Positions 18,337 through 26,612 of a stretch of 64,000 bases of DNA are shown piece after piece (within the stretch, counting starts at the first letter, position 1; the number at the start of each line of letters is the position of its first letter). Made by a program: the position numbers and the translations under genes. The DNA lies in assembly GCA_050789255.1 (NCBI GenBank), contig JBOZRQ010000025.1, positions 245,254-309,253 on the forward strand. The letters are read 5' to 3'. The notes below the pieces were generated by a model. That model made no database searches. It saw nothing but the letters and a program-made list of their open reading frames with translations, and was not told the DNA's origin. The stretch comes from JBOZRQ01 sp050789255. Its GTDB lineage: Bacteria > Bacillota > Sulfobacillia > Symbiobacteriales > Symbiobacteriaceae.

Positions 18337-19827
18337 GTGAAGGCCGAGGCGGCTGAACGATCGGGCAGGTCGCTGCTGGCGCGGGGGCTTCTGGTGGCAG
18401 CACGGGACGAGTTCTTGGCGTGGCTGGAGGCGGTAGAGGGGACCTGCGATGCTGCCCGGATCATTCCCGCCCTGAACGCCCTGGCCCTGGTAGCGCACAG
18501 CCGCAGGGAGATGGAGACAGCGCTCGCTTATCTGCACCGTGCGCTGCCACTGGTGGACCACCCGTCGGTCCCGGTGGTCAGCCGCCTGAAGGTCGGGCTC
18601 AACCTGATGACCGTTTGTACCGACCTGGGGCAACTTGACGAGGCGCTCAAGGTGGCGGCTGGGCTTGAGGGGTACTTGACTGGGGAGGGTGAGGCCCTTG
18701 CCCGGGTGTACTGGCTCAACCAGAGCATGCTCTACTGGCGCCGTCAGGAGTGGGTGCCGATGCGGCACGCGTCGCGCAAGGCATATAGCCTCAGCCAGAG
18801 CGCCGGTGACACGGGGGCGGCTGCCAGAGCGATGACCAACCTGGGCATCGCACACCTGGAACTCGGGGCTTACAAGCTCTCCGAGCGCGACCTGACCCGG
18901 GCGCTGAAGTTGTGCGAGGACCTGGCCCCCTCGGAGGTGGCCTATACGCAGGCCGAACTGGGCCGGCTGTATTACCAGCGGGGCGATTATCAGGCGGCGC
19001 TGGCGGCGGGCAGGCAGGCGCTGGGCAGCTTGCTGCTGGACGTGGCGGGCCTGGACAAGGAGGAGGTGGCACGGGTCAGCCGGCTCTTTGCCGTGATCTT
19101 CTCCACCACCGGGCAGCGCAACCTGACCCTGAAGTACCTGAACCGGGCTGCCGCCTACTTCAGCCAGCTGGGCCTGCGCTCAGAGTGGCAGCGCTGTACC
19201 GAGCTGATCGGCCAGGTGCTATCGGTGGCGCCTCGACCAGGCCGCAGCCCACTGCACGAGGAGGTCCAGCGGCTGGACTTCCTCACCACGGTCCTGGACC
19301 TGACCGACGATCTGGAGAGCGTGGATCCCTACCTGCGGGGCCATTCGGAGCGGGTGGCCGGCCTGGCAGCCCTCCTCGGCGAGGAGATCGGGCTCGACGG
19401 GGAGCAGATCTCCACCCTGCATTACGCCGCCCGCCTTCACGACGTCGGTATGATCGCGGTGGATGTGGAACTGATCGACAAGGAGGGCCCGCTCACCGAG
19501 TCCGAGGCCAGGCGGGTGGCGCTGCACAGCAGCATCGGCGAGGAGATGCTCAGGCCGTATGGACTCTCGCCGGATGGGCTCCGGGCGGTCCGGCACCACC
19601 ACGAGCACTGGGACGGCACCGGGACGCCTGACGGGCTGCGGGGCGAGGAGATTCCCCTCCTGGCCCGAATCATCGCCGTGGCCGATGTCTATGACGCACT
19701 CACCTCGGACCGGGTCTACCGCAGGGCGATGTCACACGCAGCGGCGACCACAGAGCTGGAACGGATGTCCGGGCGTGAGCTGGATCCTGATCTGGTGATG
19801 CGGTTCCTGACCCTGCATAAGGGCTAG
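18337..19827 (+). CDS. TPR-repeat HD-GYP-type phosphohydrolase
   Basis: Likely c-di-GMP phosphodiesterase with a tetratricopeptide sensor region; cytoplasmic, no membrane segment. Residues about 15-305 are helical repeats of TPR type (for example the segments around ARAMTNLGIAHLELGAYKLS and YTQAELGRLYYQRGDYQAAL). The C-terminal third is an HD-GYP-like domain: His336, the His368-Asp369 pair in HDVGMI, and HHHEHWDGTGTPDGL at 420-434, then IIAVADVYDALTSDRVYR. The GYP triad reads GTP and the usual lysine after HDIG is Met, so activity is not certain. GTG at 18337 chosen because ggggtgggga precedes it and the frame upstream lies in the terminator. 496 residues. Confidence 0.85.
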   Translation: MKAEAAERSGRSLLARGLLVAARDEFLAWLEAVEGTCDAARIIPALNALALVAHSRREMETALAYLHRALPLVDHPSVPVVSRLKVGLNLMTVCTDLGQLDEALKVAAGLEGYLTGEGEALARVYWLNQSMLYWRRQEWVPMRHASRKAYSLSQSAGDTGAAARAMTNLGIAHLELGAYKLSERDLTRALKLCEDLAPSEVAYTQAELGRLYYQRGDYQAALAAGRQALGSLLLDVAGLDKEEVARVSRLFAVIFSTTGQRNLTLKYLNRAAAYFSQLGLRSEWQRCTELIGQVLSVAPRPGRSPLHEEVQRLDFLTTVLDLTDDLESVDPYLRGHSERVAGLAALLGEEIGLDGEQISTLHYAARLHDVGMIAVDVELIDKEGPLTESEARRVALHSSIGEEMLRPYGLSPDGLRAVRHHHEHWDGTGTPDGLRGEEIPLLARIIAVADVYDALTSDRVYRRAMSHAAATTELERMSGRELDPDLVMRFLTLHKG

Positions 19828-19849
19828 AGATAAAAGGGAGGATGTATGA

Positions 19850-19993
19850 ATGAAGCGGTATGGGATGATGGTCCTGACGGTTCTCCTGGTCCTGGCGGCT
19901 CTGGCCGGCACCGCCTCTGCGCGGGCCCGGGGCTACGGCATGGTCTTCGGAGTCGAAGATGGCCCCGGCCGGTCCATCGGGGTGTTGAAGTAG
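19850..19993 (+). CDS. Small secreted peptide (47 aa), Phr-like candidate
   Basis: Starts 22 bases after the TPR-HD-GYP gene, behind a good ribosome site (gggagg, about 19836-19841). The 47-residue product begins MKRYGMM, has a hydrophobic core LTVLLVLAALAG (residues 9-20) and a signal-peptidase motif TASA (21-24) or ARA (24-26), leaving a mature tail of about 21-23 residues ending SIGVLK. A TPR protein gene followed by a tiny exported-peptide gene is the layout of Rap-Phr and related peptide-sensing pairs. An alternative overlapping frame starting at 19846 has no signal-peptide character. Function is inferred from context only. Confidence 0.6.
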   Translation: MKRYGMMVLTVLLVLAALAGTASARARGYGMVFGVEDGPGRSIGVLK

Positions 19994-20024
19994 GCCTAGA
20001 CGGGTAAACCTGTTGTACAAACTG

Positions 20025-20057
20025 GCACAAGAGCCACCCGCGCGGTGGCTCTTGTGC
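20025..20057 (+). terminator. Strong hairpin after the peptide gene
   Basis: Perfect 14-base arms (gcacaagagccacc and complement) with a 5-base loop, 31 bases past the peptide stop. There is no T-run, so termination may be partial. A smaller hairpin follows near 20077-20098 (cgtggcg/cgccacg). Confidence 0.55.
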
Positions 20058-20133
20058 TGTCCGGAAGCAGAGCCGGTCGTGGCGACATGGCGCCACGATC
20101 GGCGGTCGGGTCATTCCTGACGCGTGGGGGGGT

Positions 20134-20168
20134 GTCGGGGGGGAGGATGCGCACATCCTCCCCCCGAC
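20134..20168 (+). terminator. Second long GC hairpin before the rnj promoter
   Basis: A 15-base-pair stem with a cgca loop, left arm with seven consecutive G, right arm with six consecutive C. Together with the hairpin at 20025 it makes a double barrier between the peptide gene and the RNase J promoter. No T-run. Confidence 0.5.
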
Positions 20169-20197
20169 TACATTGAAAGACAGTTTTGATGGGTCGC

Positions 20198-20226
20198 TTG
20201 TATGGAACTCCCACTTTGGGTATAAT
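20198..20226 (+). promoter_or_regulatory. Sigma-A promoter of the RNase J gene
   Basis: TTGTAT (20198-20203), a 17-base spacer and a perfect TATAAT (20221-20226). Transcription would start near 20233, leaving a leader of about 230 bases before the RNase J start codon. Confidence 0.75.
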
Positions 20227-20232
20227 CGTAAG

Positions 20233-20462
20233 GACGGTCACTAGAACGGCGAACCAGGGAGGGAGCAAGCAGACCTGCTGCACGGAACCATTCGCACCGG
20301 ATCGGCGGTGGTGCGCATGGGGCGGCGGTCTTCGCTCCTGGCTGAGGCTGACAAGGCTGAGGCGGTCCCGTCAGGGCCACCCACGTTCTTTCCGAGCAAG
20401 GGAACTCGGGAGCACCTGGGTGTGTCTTTGTTGTGCCAACACAAAAGGAGGATTCATTTCAT
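20233..20462 (+). other. Long structured 5' leader of the RNase J gene
   Basis: No gene is apparent in this leader. It contains a strong imperfect stem (ccattcgcacc near 20288 with ggtgcgcatgg near 20310), direct repeats of ggctgaggc (about 20340-20375) and a small stem ccgag/ctcgg (20392-20409). I do not recognise a known riboswitch or T-box. It may carry autoregulation of RNase J. Confidence 0.45.
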
Positions 20463-22139
20463 TTGGCGCGTCACCGCGAAAAATCAGGCAAGATTCATGT
20501 AATCCCATTGGGAGGACTCGGGGAGATCGGCAAGAACAGCATGGCAATCCAGTATGGCGATGAAATCGTCGTCATTGACGCCGGCCTCGCCTTCCCGGAT
20601 GAGGAAATGCTGGGCATCGACATCGTCATTCCCGATTTCACCTTCCTCATTGAAAACCGCGATAAGGTAAAGGCCCTGCTGCTCACCCACGGTCATGAGG
20701 ACCACATCGGCGGGGTTTCCTACCTGCTTCGCAACCTCGATATCCCTGTCTACGCGACCCGGCTCACCCTTGGCATGGTCGAGGGCAAGCTGGAGGAGGC
20801 CGGCCTCACCCTGCATCCCGACTCCCGCGCTGTGCGGGCCGGCGAGCAGTTTAAGATCGGCAGCTTCCATGTGGAGTTCATCCGGGTGAACCACTCGATT
20901 CCCGACTCCTGTGCCATCGCTCTGACCACTCCGGTCGGTACCCTGGTACATACAGGCGACTTCAAGTTTGACCAGACCCCGGTGGACGGCGAGTTCACCG
21001 ATTACCGGCGGCTGACGGACCTGGGCGAGAAGGGAATTCTGGCGCTGTTGTCCGACAGCACCAACGCCGAGCGCCCCGGGTACACCCCGTCCGAGCGGGT
21101 CGTCGGCGGCAGCATCGACCGCATCCTCCGTGAGGCCAAGGGCCGTGTCATCATGGCCACCTTCGCCTCCAACGTGCACCGCCTGCAGCAGGCCATCACC
21201 AGTGCCGTCCGCCACGGCAAAAAGGTGGGCGTCATTGGGCGGTCCATGGAGAACACGGTCAATGTAGCGCTCAAGCTGGGATACCTGCAGGCCCCTGAGG
21301 GGACCATCGTCGCCCTGGACGAACTGAAGCGCCTTCCGCTTCAGAATCAGGTAATCCTGAGCACCGGCTCGCAGGGCGAGCCGATGAGCGCACTGACCCG
21401 CATGTCGGTCAACGACCACAAGGCGATCGAGATCATCCCCGGCGACACGGTCCTGCTCGCTGCCACGCCGATCCCTGGCAACGAGAAGAGCGTGGGCCGC
21501 ACCATCAACAACCTATACCGGCGCGGCGCCGAGGTGATTTACGGCCCGGCCGCCGGCGTCCATGTGTCGGGCCACGGCAGCCAGGAGGAGCAGAAGCTGA
21601 TGCTCAACCTGACCCGGCCGAAGTTCTTCGTGCCGGTCCACGGTGAGTACCGCATGCTGCTGCACCACAAGCGCCTCGCCGAGCAGTGCGGCATTGCCGC
21701 CGAGAACATCCTGGTGGGTGAGAACGGCTCGGTCTTCGAGTTCACCTCGGACTCCGCCACCATCACCGGGAAGGTGACCTCCGGCCAGGTGCTGGTCGAC
21801 GGGCTGGGCGTTGGCGACGTGGGCAACATCGTCCTGCGCGACCGCAAGCAGCTCTCCCAGGACGGCATCCTGATCGTTGTGGTCGCCATGGAGAAGGAGA
21901 CCGGCGTGATCATGGGCGGTCCGGATATCGTCAGCCGCGGCTTTGTCTACGTCCGTGAGTCTGAAGGGCTCTTGGAAGAAGCGAAGGAGCGGGTGAAGAA
22001 CGCCCTGTACGACACCCTGGAGAAGAACGTCACGGAATGGGCGGTCCTGAAGACGGGCGTCCGCGATGTGCTCTCCAAGTACCTCTACGAGAAGACCCGG
22101 CGTCGTCCGATGATCCTGCCGATCATCATGGAAGTGTAG
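20463..22139 (+). CDS. rnj: Ribonuclease J
   Basis: Endo- and 5'-3' exoribonuclease of mRNA decay and rRNA maturation. The metallo-beta-lactamase core starts at IHVIPLGGLGEIGKN, with zinc motif LTHGHEDHIGG, the beta-CASP domain (about 210-370) and the family C-terminal domain. 558 residues from the TTG at 20463 is the usual length (about 555). The TTG is preferred because aaaggagg (20444-20451) precedes it; a GTG at 20433 lies before the site. The place next to tepA and ylzJ matches rnjB of Bacillus, but the two paralogues cannot be separated here. Confidence 0.94.
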   Translation: MARHREKSGKIHVIPLGGLGEIGKNSMAIQYGDEIVVIDAGLAFPDEEMLGIDIVIPDFTFLIENRDKVKALLLTHGHEDHIGGVSYLLRNLDIPVYATRLTLGMVEGKLEEAGLTLHPDSRAVRAGEQFKIGSFHVEFIRVNHSIPDSCAIALTTPVGTLVHTGDFKFDQTPVDGEFTDYRRLTDLGEKGILALLSDSTNAERPGYTPSERVVGGSIDRILREAKGRVIMATFASNVHRLQQAITSAVRHGKKVGVIGRSMENTVNVALKLGYLQAPEGTIVALDELKRLPLQNQVILSTGSQGEPMSALTRMSVNDHKAIEIIPGDTVLLAATPIPGNEKSVGRTINNLYRRGAEVIYGPAAGVHVSGHGSQEEQKLMLNLTRPKFFVPVHGEYRMLLHHKRLAEQCGIAAENILVGENGSVFEFTSDSATITGKVTSGQVLVDGLGVGDVGNIVLRDRKQLSQDGILIVVVAMEKETGVIMGGPDIVSRGFVYVRESEGLLEEAKERVKNALYDTLEKNVTEWAVLKTGVRDVLSKYLYEKTRRRPMILPIIMEV

Positions 22140-22153
22140 TCTTGTAATTAGGA

Positions 22154-22185
22154 ATCCCTGGGGGCGCACGCTCCCGGGGTTTTTC
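22154..22185 (+). terminator. Intrinsic terminator after RNase J
   Basis: GC-rich stem (ccctgggggcg with ctcccgggg, including G-T pairs) followed by tttttc. The bases from 22186 to 22293 are otherwise non-coding and precede tepA. Confidence 0.8.
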
Positions 22186-22293
22186 TTTTCTCGGTGGGTG
22201 CGGATTTACGGGCGACTCTGCGTAATTGAGGTTAGCCCGTCATCGAAGGGAAATACTACGGCTAAGCTCAACTCCAGATCAGGAGCGTGACAC

Positions 22294-23115
22294 ATGCGCT
22301 ACATCGATGACGATTTCCTGTTCCGGGCGTTCGGCGGGCCAGACACCGATCCCGGGCATTATGATCCGGCCCCGTTCAATCCCCCTGACACTGAGCAAGA
22401 GGCGCCGCCGTCGAAGGCGCCCAAGGCTCGGGGCAAGAAGAACGCCGCGCTTGAGAACATCGAAGCGTTGGGGACCACCCGTGTTCCGACTGTGCCGCAG
22501 AACATCCACTGCCTGACGATCGTCGGCCAGATTGAGGGCCATCTGACGCTGCCGCCGCAGAACAAGACGACCAAGTATGAGCACATCATCCCGCAGCTGG
22601 TTGCTGTGGAGCAGAACCCGGAGATCGAGGGGCTTCTGGTGGTGCTCAATACCGTCGGCGGCGACGTGGAGGCGGGCCTGGCGATCTCGGAGATGCTCGC
22701 AAGCCTATCGAAGCCTTCGGTTGGCCTTGTGCTGGGCGGCGGTCACTCGATTGGCGTGCCCATCGCTGTGTCCACCACCTATTCGTTCATCGCCAGCACG
22801 GCGACGATGACGGTCCATCCCATTCGCCTGACCGGCCTGGTGATCGGTGTTCCGCAGACCTACGAGTACCTCGACAAGATGCAGGACCGGGTGATCCGCT
22901 TCGTGGTGGAGAACTCGAAGATCAGCGAGAAAATCTTCCGAGACCTGATGTTCCGCACCGGTGAGCTGGCACGGGATATTGGCACCGTGGTGGTGGGCAA
23001 GGACGCCGTGAAGTACGGGCTGATCGATGAGGTGGGCGGCCTCTCCCAGGCGGTGGCCAAGCTGAAGAGCCTGATCGATGAGCGCCGGGCTACGGATCCG
23101 GGGGTGGTCCAGTGA
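22294..23115 (+). CDS. tepA: ClpP-like translocation-enhancing protease TepA
   Basis: Crotonase/ClpP-fold serine protease of the TepA (YmfB) family. An N-terminal disordered stretch (about 1-60, Pro/Ala/Lys-rich) precedes the ClpP fold: LLVVLNTVGGDVEAGLAI, the nucleophile in GGGHSIGVPIA, and the histidine in MTVHPIR. In Bacillus the homologue is reported to take part in germination protein breakdown and secretion. 273 residues is somewhat longer than the Bacillus protein (about 240), because of the N-terminus. ATG start; its end overlaps ylzJ by 4 bases. Confidence 0.9.
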   Translation: MRYIDDDFLFRAFGGPDTDPGHYDPAPFNPPDTEQEAPPSKAPKARGKKNAALENIEALGTTRVPTVPQNIHCLTIVGQIEGHLTLPPQNKTTKYEHIIPQLVAVEQNPEIEGLLVVLNTVGGDVEAGLAISEMLASLSKPSVGLVLGGGHSIGVPIAVSTTYSFIASTATMTVHPIRLTGLVIGVPQTYEYLDKMQDRVIRFVVENSKISEKIFRDLMFRTGELARDIGTVVVGKDAVKYGLIDEVGGLSQAVAKLKSLIDERRATDPGVVQ

Positions 23116-23339
23116 ACGAGGCCTTCGGACTCCTCTGGACGGCCATTCCCGTCGAGCTGGTGACCGACGGGCTGATGCCCGAGGCGCAGGCATGTGTTGA
23201 GATTGAGGTGGACGGCCGTCGCATCCAGGTGATCCCCGGGAACGACGGCACCGGGACGGTCCAGCGGTTGATTTCGCTGGAACCCGCTGACTATCTGGAC
23301 CCCCGGTTCCAGCCGGGCGCCCGGGTCCCCATGTCCTGA
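23112..23339 (+). CDS. ylzJ: YlzJ-like small protein
   Basis: 75-residue protein with the YlzJ family opening (MNEAFGLLWTAIPVELV) and a conserved central segment VEIEVDGRRIQVIPG. Function unknown; the family is found almost only in endospore formers, next to tepA and spoIIIE, as here. GTG start overlapping the tepA stop by 4 bases, so translation is coupled. Confidence 0.85.
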   Translation: MNEAFGLLWTAIPVELVTDGLMPEAQACVEIEVDGRRIQVIPGNDGTGTVQRLISLEPADYLDPRFQPGARVPMS

Positions 23340-23407
23340 GGCGGTCAAAGCTGACCCCAAAGCAGGAATACACTGAGCATCGCCCGAATCACTGTAGGTG
23401 ATGGACT

Positions 23408-23869
23408 GTGGAGAGGGTGGATGCCGTGGCCCTGCTGCTGAAGGACATTTATTCACGCCTGCTTGAAGGCGGGCACAAGATGACGCCGCAACGGTGGGCG
23501 ATCATCTCGATCTTCCTGATGAACAAGGGCAGGCATCTGTCGGCGGACGATGTTTATGCCGCATTGAAGGAGACGTACCCGAACAACGGCATCGCTACGG
23601 TCTACCGGACGTTGGAGCTCCTCGAACAGATCGACGTGCTCAAGCGGCTGGAGTTCGGCGACGGTCGGGCCCGGTTCGAGCTCAGGGATGAGGATTCGCA
23701 CCATCACCATCACCTGGTCTGCACGTGCTGCGGCAGCATCATCGAGTTTGAGGATGACCTCCTCGACAGCCTGGAGGCTGCCATCGAGCGCAAAACCGGA
23801 TTCAAAATCCGGGACCACGTCGCTAAGTTCTACGGCCTCTGCGCCACCTGCCAATCCAAAGCGCAATAA
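23408..23869 (+). CDS. Fur-family metal-responsive transcriptional regulator
   Basis: Winged-helix DNA-binding domain (TPQRWAIISIF, GIATVYRTLELLEQIDVLKRL) and a dimerisation/metal domain with DEDSHHHHHLVCTCCGSIIEF and a C-terminal GLCATCQSKAQ. The two CxxC pairs form the structural zinc site, and the His-rich stretch the sensing site. 153 residues. Whether it senses iron, zinc or peroxide cannot be decided; the pattern fits Fur or Zur. A GTG at 23408 gives the longest product; GTG 23426, 9 bases after ggagagg, is an alternative start. A Fur gene between ylzJ and spoIIIE is not part of the Bacillus order. Confidence 0.9.
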   Translation: MERVDAVALLLKDIYSRLLEGGHKMTPQRWAIISIFLMNKGRHLSADDVYAALKETYPNNGIATVYRTLELLEQIDVLKRLEFGDGRARFELRDEDSHHHHHLVCTCCGSIIEFEDDLLDSLEAAIERKTGFKIRDHVAKFYGLCATCQSKAQ

Positions 23870-23874
23870 CCGGC

Positions 23875-23913
23875 ACGGCCAGGTTCCCCACCACGGGGCG
23901 CCTGGCCGTTTTT
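23875..23913 (+). terminator. Intrinsic terminator after the Fur-family gene
   Basis: Nine-base stem (acggccagg/cctggccgt) with a 17-base loop that may itself pair, followed by TTTTT. Confidence 0.85.
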
Positions 23914-24047
23914 CGCGCTCCACTTCGGCGAAGTACCCCGCCCGCCCACCCCCAACCAATGGGTGTGGCCCCGAAATTCTCCTCTGGTGCGAAGGTTGTG
24001 TGGTATACTCTTGGGTAGGCAAATATACCCGCGGGAGGTCGCGTTCG

Positions 24048-26573
24048 TTGGAGGAACGGCGGGTTCGATCCCGGCAGCCCAAACCGTCTTCAGGCGGTGG
24101 GGCGCCGTCAAAGGGCGCCGACGTGCGCCAGGAGATTACGGGGCTGCTCCTCGCTGCTGCAGGCATCTGGTTCTTCCTGAGCCTGGCAGGGCGGGGCGGC
24201 GGCATTGTCGGCGAGTTTTTGGGCCAGGGGCTGCGGACCCTGGCCGGTGGGGCCGGCGCCTGGGTGGCGGCCGGGCTCTGTGTCTGGTTTGGGCTCTACC
24301 TGGTATATCTTCGGCACCATAAGCGGGCCTTTCAGTGGGGGCACCGTGCCTGGGGGCTGCTGCTGGTGCTGCTGGCCTTCGAGCTGGTGGTCCAGCTCTG
24401 GTCCGAAGGGCATCTGCCGGACGGCGGGCACATCGACAACGCCCGGCAGGGGCTGGGCGGCGGCCTGATCGGCTTCGGCATGGCCTACCCGCTCACGCGG
24501 GCCTTCGGTACAGCCGGGCGCTGGGTGGTTCTGGTGGCCGGCTTGCTGGTAGGGTTGGTGCTGGGCACCGACATCACCCTGGGCGGGCTGGTCTCCTGGG
24601 GCAAGGACAGGCTGGACGACGGCGCCCGAAACGCCCGGGGCGCCGCGGGGGATTTTGTCAAGCTGGTGAGGACCAAGCCCAAGCGGGACGAGCTTGACGA
24701 CGATGATGACGAGGTGCCAGAGGAGCCGGTGCGGCGGCGAAAGTCGGCTGCATCGGAGGAGCTTAACACCATCGGCCAGCTCAAGAAGCCGGCTCAGCCG
24801 GTGCTGACGACGAAGGATCCCGACCCTGAGCCCCCGGCTGTGCCCGTGGCTGCGCCCGTGGTCGAGCCGGCGGTTCCCAGGGTGGAGCCGGTGATCCGCC
24901 GGCCGGATCCGGCGCCCACGGCCCAGGACCTGGGCGAGAAGGCATCCAAATCGGTGCAGGCCGCGGCCGACCGGGCCAAGAAGGCGGAGGAGATCCCCGC
25001 CGCCAAGCTGGTGGCCAACGCCAAGGGCCAGCTGGAGATGGACCCGGAGAAGATGGGCGGAAGCTATCAGCTTCCGGGGCTGAGCATCCTCAGCAAGCCC
25101 CAGGCGAAGTTGGGGAGCAGCAAGGAGGATCACCTGGAGCGCGCCGACCTGTTGGAGCGGACGCTCAAGTCCTTTGGCGTCGAGGCCCGGGTGATCGAGA
25201 TCAGTCCCGGCCCGGCCGTAACCCGCTACGAACTGCAGCCCGGCGAGGGCGTCCGGGTGGCCAAGTTCAGCAGCCTGGCCAACGATCTGGCGCTGGCGCT
25301 GGCAGCCGAGGATATCCGCATTGAGGCGCCGATCCCCGGCAAGGCGGCGGTGGGCATTGAGGTGCCAAACAAGGTGCGTGACTCCGTGCTGATTCGGGAG
25401 GTCATGGAGACCCCGGCCTTCCTCAACAACCCGTCGAAGCTGACCGTTGCGTTCGGCAAGGACAACGCCGGCAACCCGGTGGTGGGCGACCTCGCCAAGA
25501 TGCCCCACCTGCTGATCGCAGGCTCCACGGGCTCCGGTAAGTCGGTCTGTATGAACACCATCATCTGCTCGGTGCTCTTCAAGGCCCGCCCGGATGAGGT
25601 GAAGATGCTGATGATCGACCCCAAGATGGTCGAGCTCTCTACCTACAACGGGATTCCGCACCTGATGGCGCCGGTCATCACCGATGTGAAGAAGGCGGCG
25701 GGCTACCTGAAGGGCGCCGTCAAGGAGATGGAGAACCGCTACGAGCTCTTCGCTGCGGCGGGCGCCCGTAACATCACCCAGTACAATCAGATGTGCGTCG
25801 ATGACCCCGGTCCCGACCCCGAGCATCCCCGCAAGCCGCTGCCTTACATCGTCATCTTCGTGGACGAGCTGGCCGACCTGATGATGGTCGCCCCCGCCGA
25901 CGTGGAGGACTCGATCTGCCGGCTGGCCCAGATGGCGCGAGCCTGCGGCATGCACCTGGTGATCGCGACCCAGTCGCCCCGGGTCGACGTGATCACGGGC
26001 CTGATTAAGGCCAACATCCCGTCCCGGATTGCCTTTGCCGTCTCGTCGCAGATCGACTCCCGGGTCATCATGGACTACGCGGGCGCCGAGCGGCTCCTGG
26101 GTCGTGGCGATATGCTCTACCATGCTTCCGGTCTTTCCAAGGCGATGCGGGCGCAGGGCGCCTGGATCCACGACCGGGAGATCGAGGAGCTGCTGAAGTT
26201 CGTCAAGGCCCAGGGTAAGCCGGTCTATACGGCCGAAGAGGTGGCCGTCGAGCTGGGCGGCAAGAAGGGCGCCCAGGGCGGCGCTGCGGCCGGTGCCCCC
26301 GAGGAGGGACCCTCCTCGGCCGCCGATGCGATCTTCCCGCAGGCCGTGCGTGTGGTAATTGAGCACGGCCAGGCATCGGTTTCGATTCTCCAGCGGCGGC
26401 TGCGCTGCAACTACAACAAGGCGGCCCGGCTGATCGACATGATGGAGGAGCGCGGCTTTATCGGGCCTCACCAGGGCTCCAAGCCTCGGGATGTACTGCT
26501 TTCGCTCCCGCAGTGGCATGAGCTCTTCGGGGACACCGAAGCGGCTGCCACCGAAGAGGAAGAGGATGAGTAG
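24048..26573 (+). CDS. ftsK: DNA translocase FtsK/SpoIIIE
   Basis: Membrane-anchored DNA pump that clears chromosome from the septum; at this locus it corresponds to SpoIIIE, which fills the forespore. An Arg-rich N-terminus precedes four membrane segments (about residues 32-160), then a Pro/Ala-rich acidic linker (about 200-310), the alpha-beta motor with Walker A AGSTGSGKS and Walker B IVIFVDELADLMM, and the C-terminal winged-helix gamma domain (from AVRVVIEHGQASVSILQRRL). TTG at 24048 is chosen because gggagg (24033-24038) lies 9 bases upstream and it restores the basic N-terminus usual in this family; a later GTG at 24123 is possible. A TATACT extended -10 lies at 24004. 841 residues. Confidence 0.93.
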   Translation: MEERRVRSRQPKPSSGGGAPSKGADVRQEITGLLLAAAGIWFFLSLAGRGGGIVGEFLGQGLRTLAGGAGAWVAAGLCVWFGLYLVYLRHHKRAFQWGHRAWGLLLVLLAFELVVQLWSEGHLPDGGHIDNARQGLGGGLIGFGMAYPLTRAFGTAGRWVVLVAGLLVGLVLGTDITLGGLVSWGKDRLDDGARNARGAAGDFVKLVRTKPKRDELDDDDDEVPEEPVRRRKSAASEELNTIGQLKKPAQPVLTTKDPDPEPPAVPVAAPVVEPAVPRVEPVIRRPDPAPTAQDLGEKASKSVQAAADRAKKAEEIPAAKLVANAKGQLEMDPEKMGGSYQLPGLSILSKPQAKLGSSKEDHLERADLLERTLKSFGVEARVIEISPGPAVTRYELQPGEGVRVAKFSSLANDLALALAAEDIRIEAPIPGKAAVGIEVPNKVRDSVLIREVMETPAFLNNPSKLTVAFGKDNAGNPVVGDLAKMPHLLIAGSTGSGKSVCMNTIICSVLFKARPDEVKMLMIDPKMVELSTYNGIPHLMAPVITDVKKAAGYLKGAVKEMENRYELFAAAGARNITQYNQMCVDDPGPDPEHPRKPLPYIVIFVDELADLMMVAPADVEDSICRLAQMARACGMHLVIATQSPRVDVITGLIKANIPSRIAFAVSSQIDSRVIMDYAGAERLLGRGDMLYHASGLSKAMRAQGAWIHDREIEELLKFVKAQGKPVYTAEEVAVELGGKKGAQGGAAAGAPEEGPSSAADAIFPQAVRVVIEHGQASVSILQRRLRCNYNKAARLIDMMEERGFIGPHQGSKPRDVLLSLPQWHELFGDTEAAATEEEEDE

Positions 26574-26577
26574 ATGA

Positions 26578-26612
26578 ACAAGGCTGCCGGGTCGTCCGGC
26601 AGCCTTGTTTTA
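26578..26612. terminator. Terminator between ftsK and the convergent gene
   Basis: Perfect 13-base stem (acaaggctgccgg and complement), 5-base loop, then ttttatt on the + strand. It overlaps the stop codon of the reverse-strand gene, so it may also serve that gene, though its T-run favours the + direction. Confidence 0.9.

Noticed and set aside
20233..20462. T-box leader before RNase J
   Set aside because: No AGGGTGGNACCGCG antiterminator motif, and RNase J is not an amino-acid-related gene.
22209..22236. Possible third, degenerate copy of the ACGCAGATT repeat before tepA
   Set aside because: Only short pieces (gcggattta, ctgcgtaatt) match and no inverted partner exists; may be chance.
24015..24086. 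tRNA-like sequence upstream of ftsK (ggcgggttcgatcccggc T-arm-like, anticodon-like stem-loop)
   Set aside because: The T-stem has a central mismatch, there is no variable loop or D-arm and the acceptor pairs poorly. The same bases encode the Arg-rich N-terminus of FtsK from a TTG with a good ribosome site.
24108..26519. Reverse-strand long frame across ftsK
   Set aside because: Antisense shadow of a high-GC gene; the forward frame has clear FtsK motifs.
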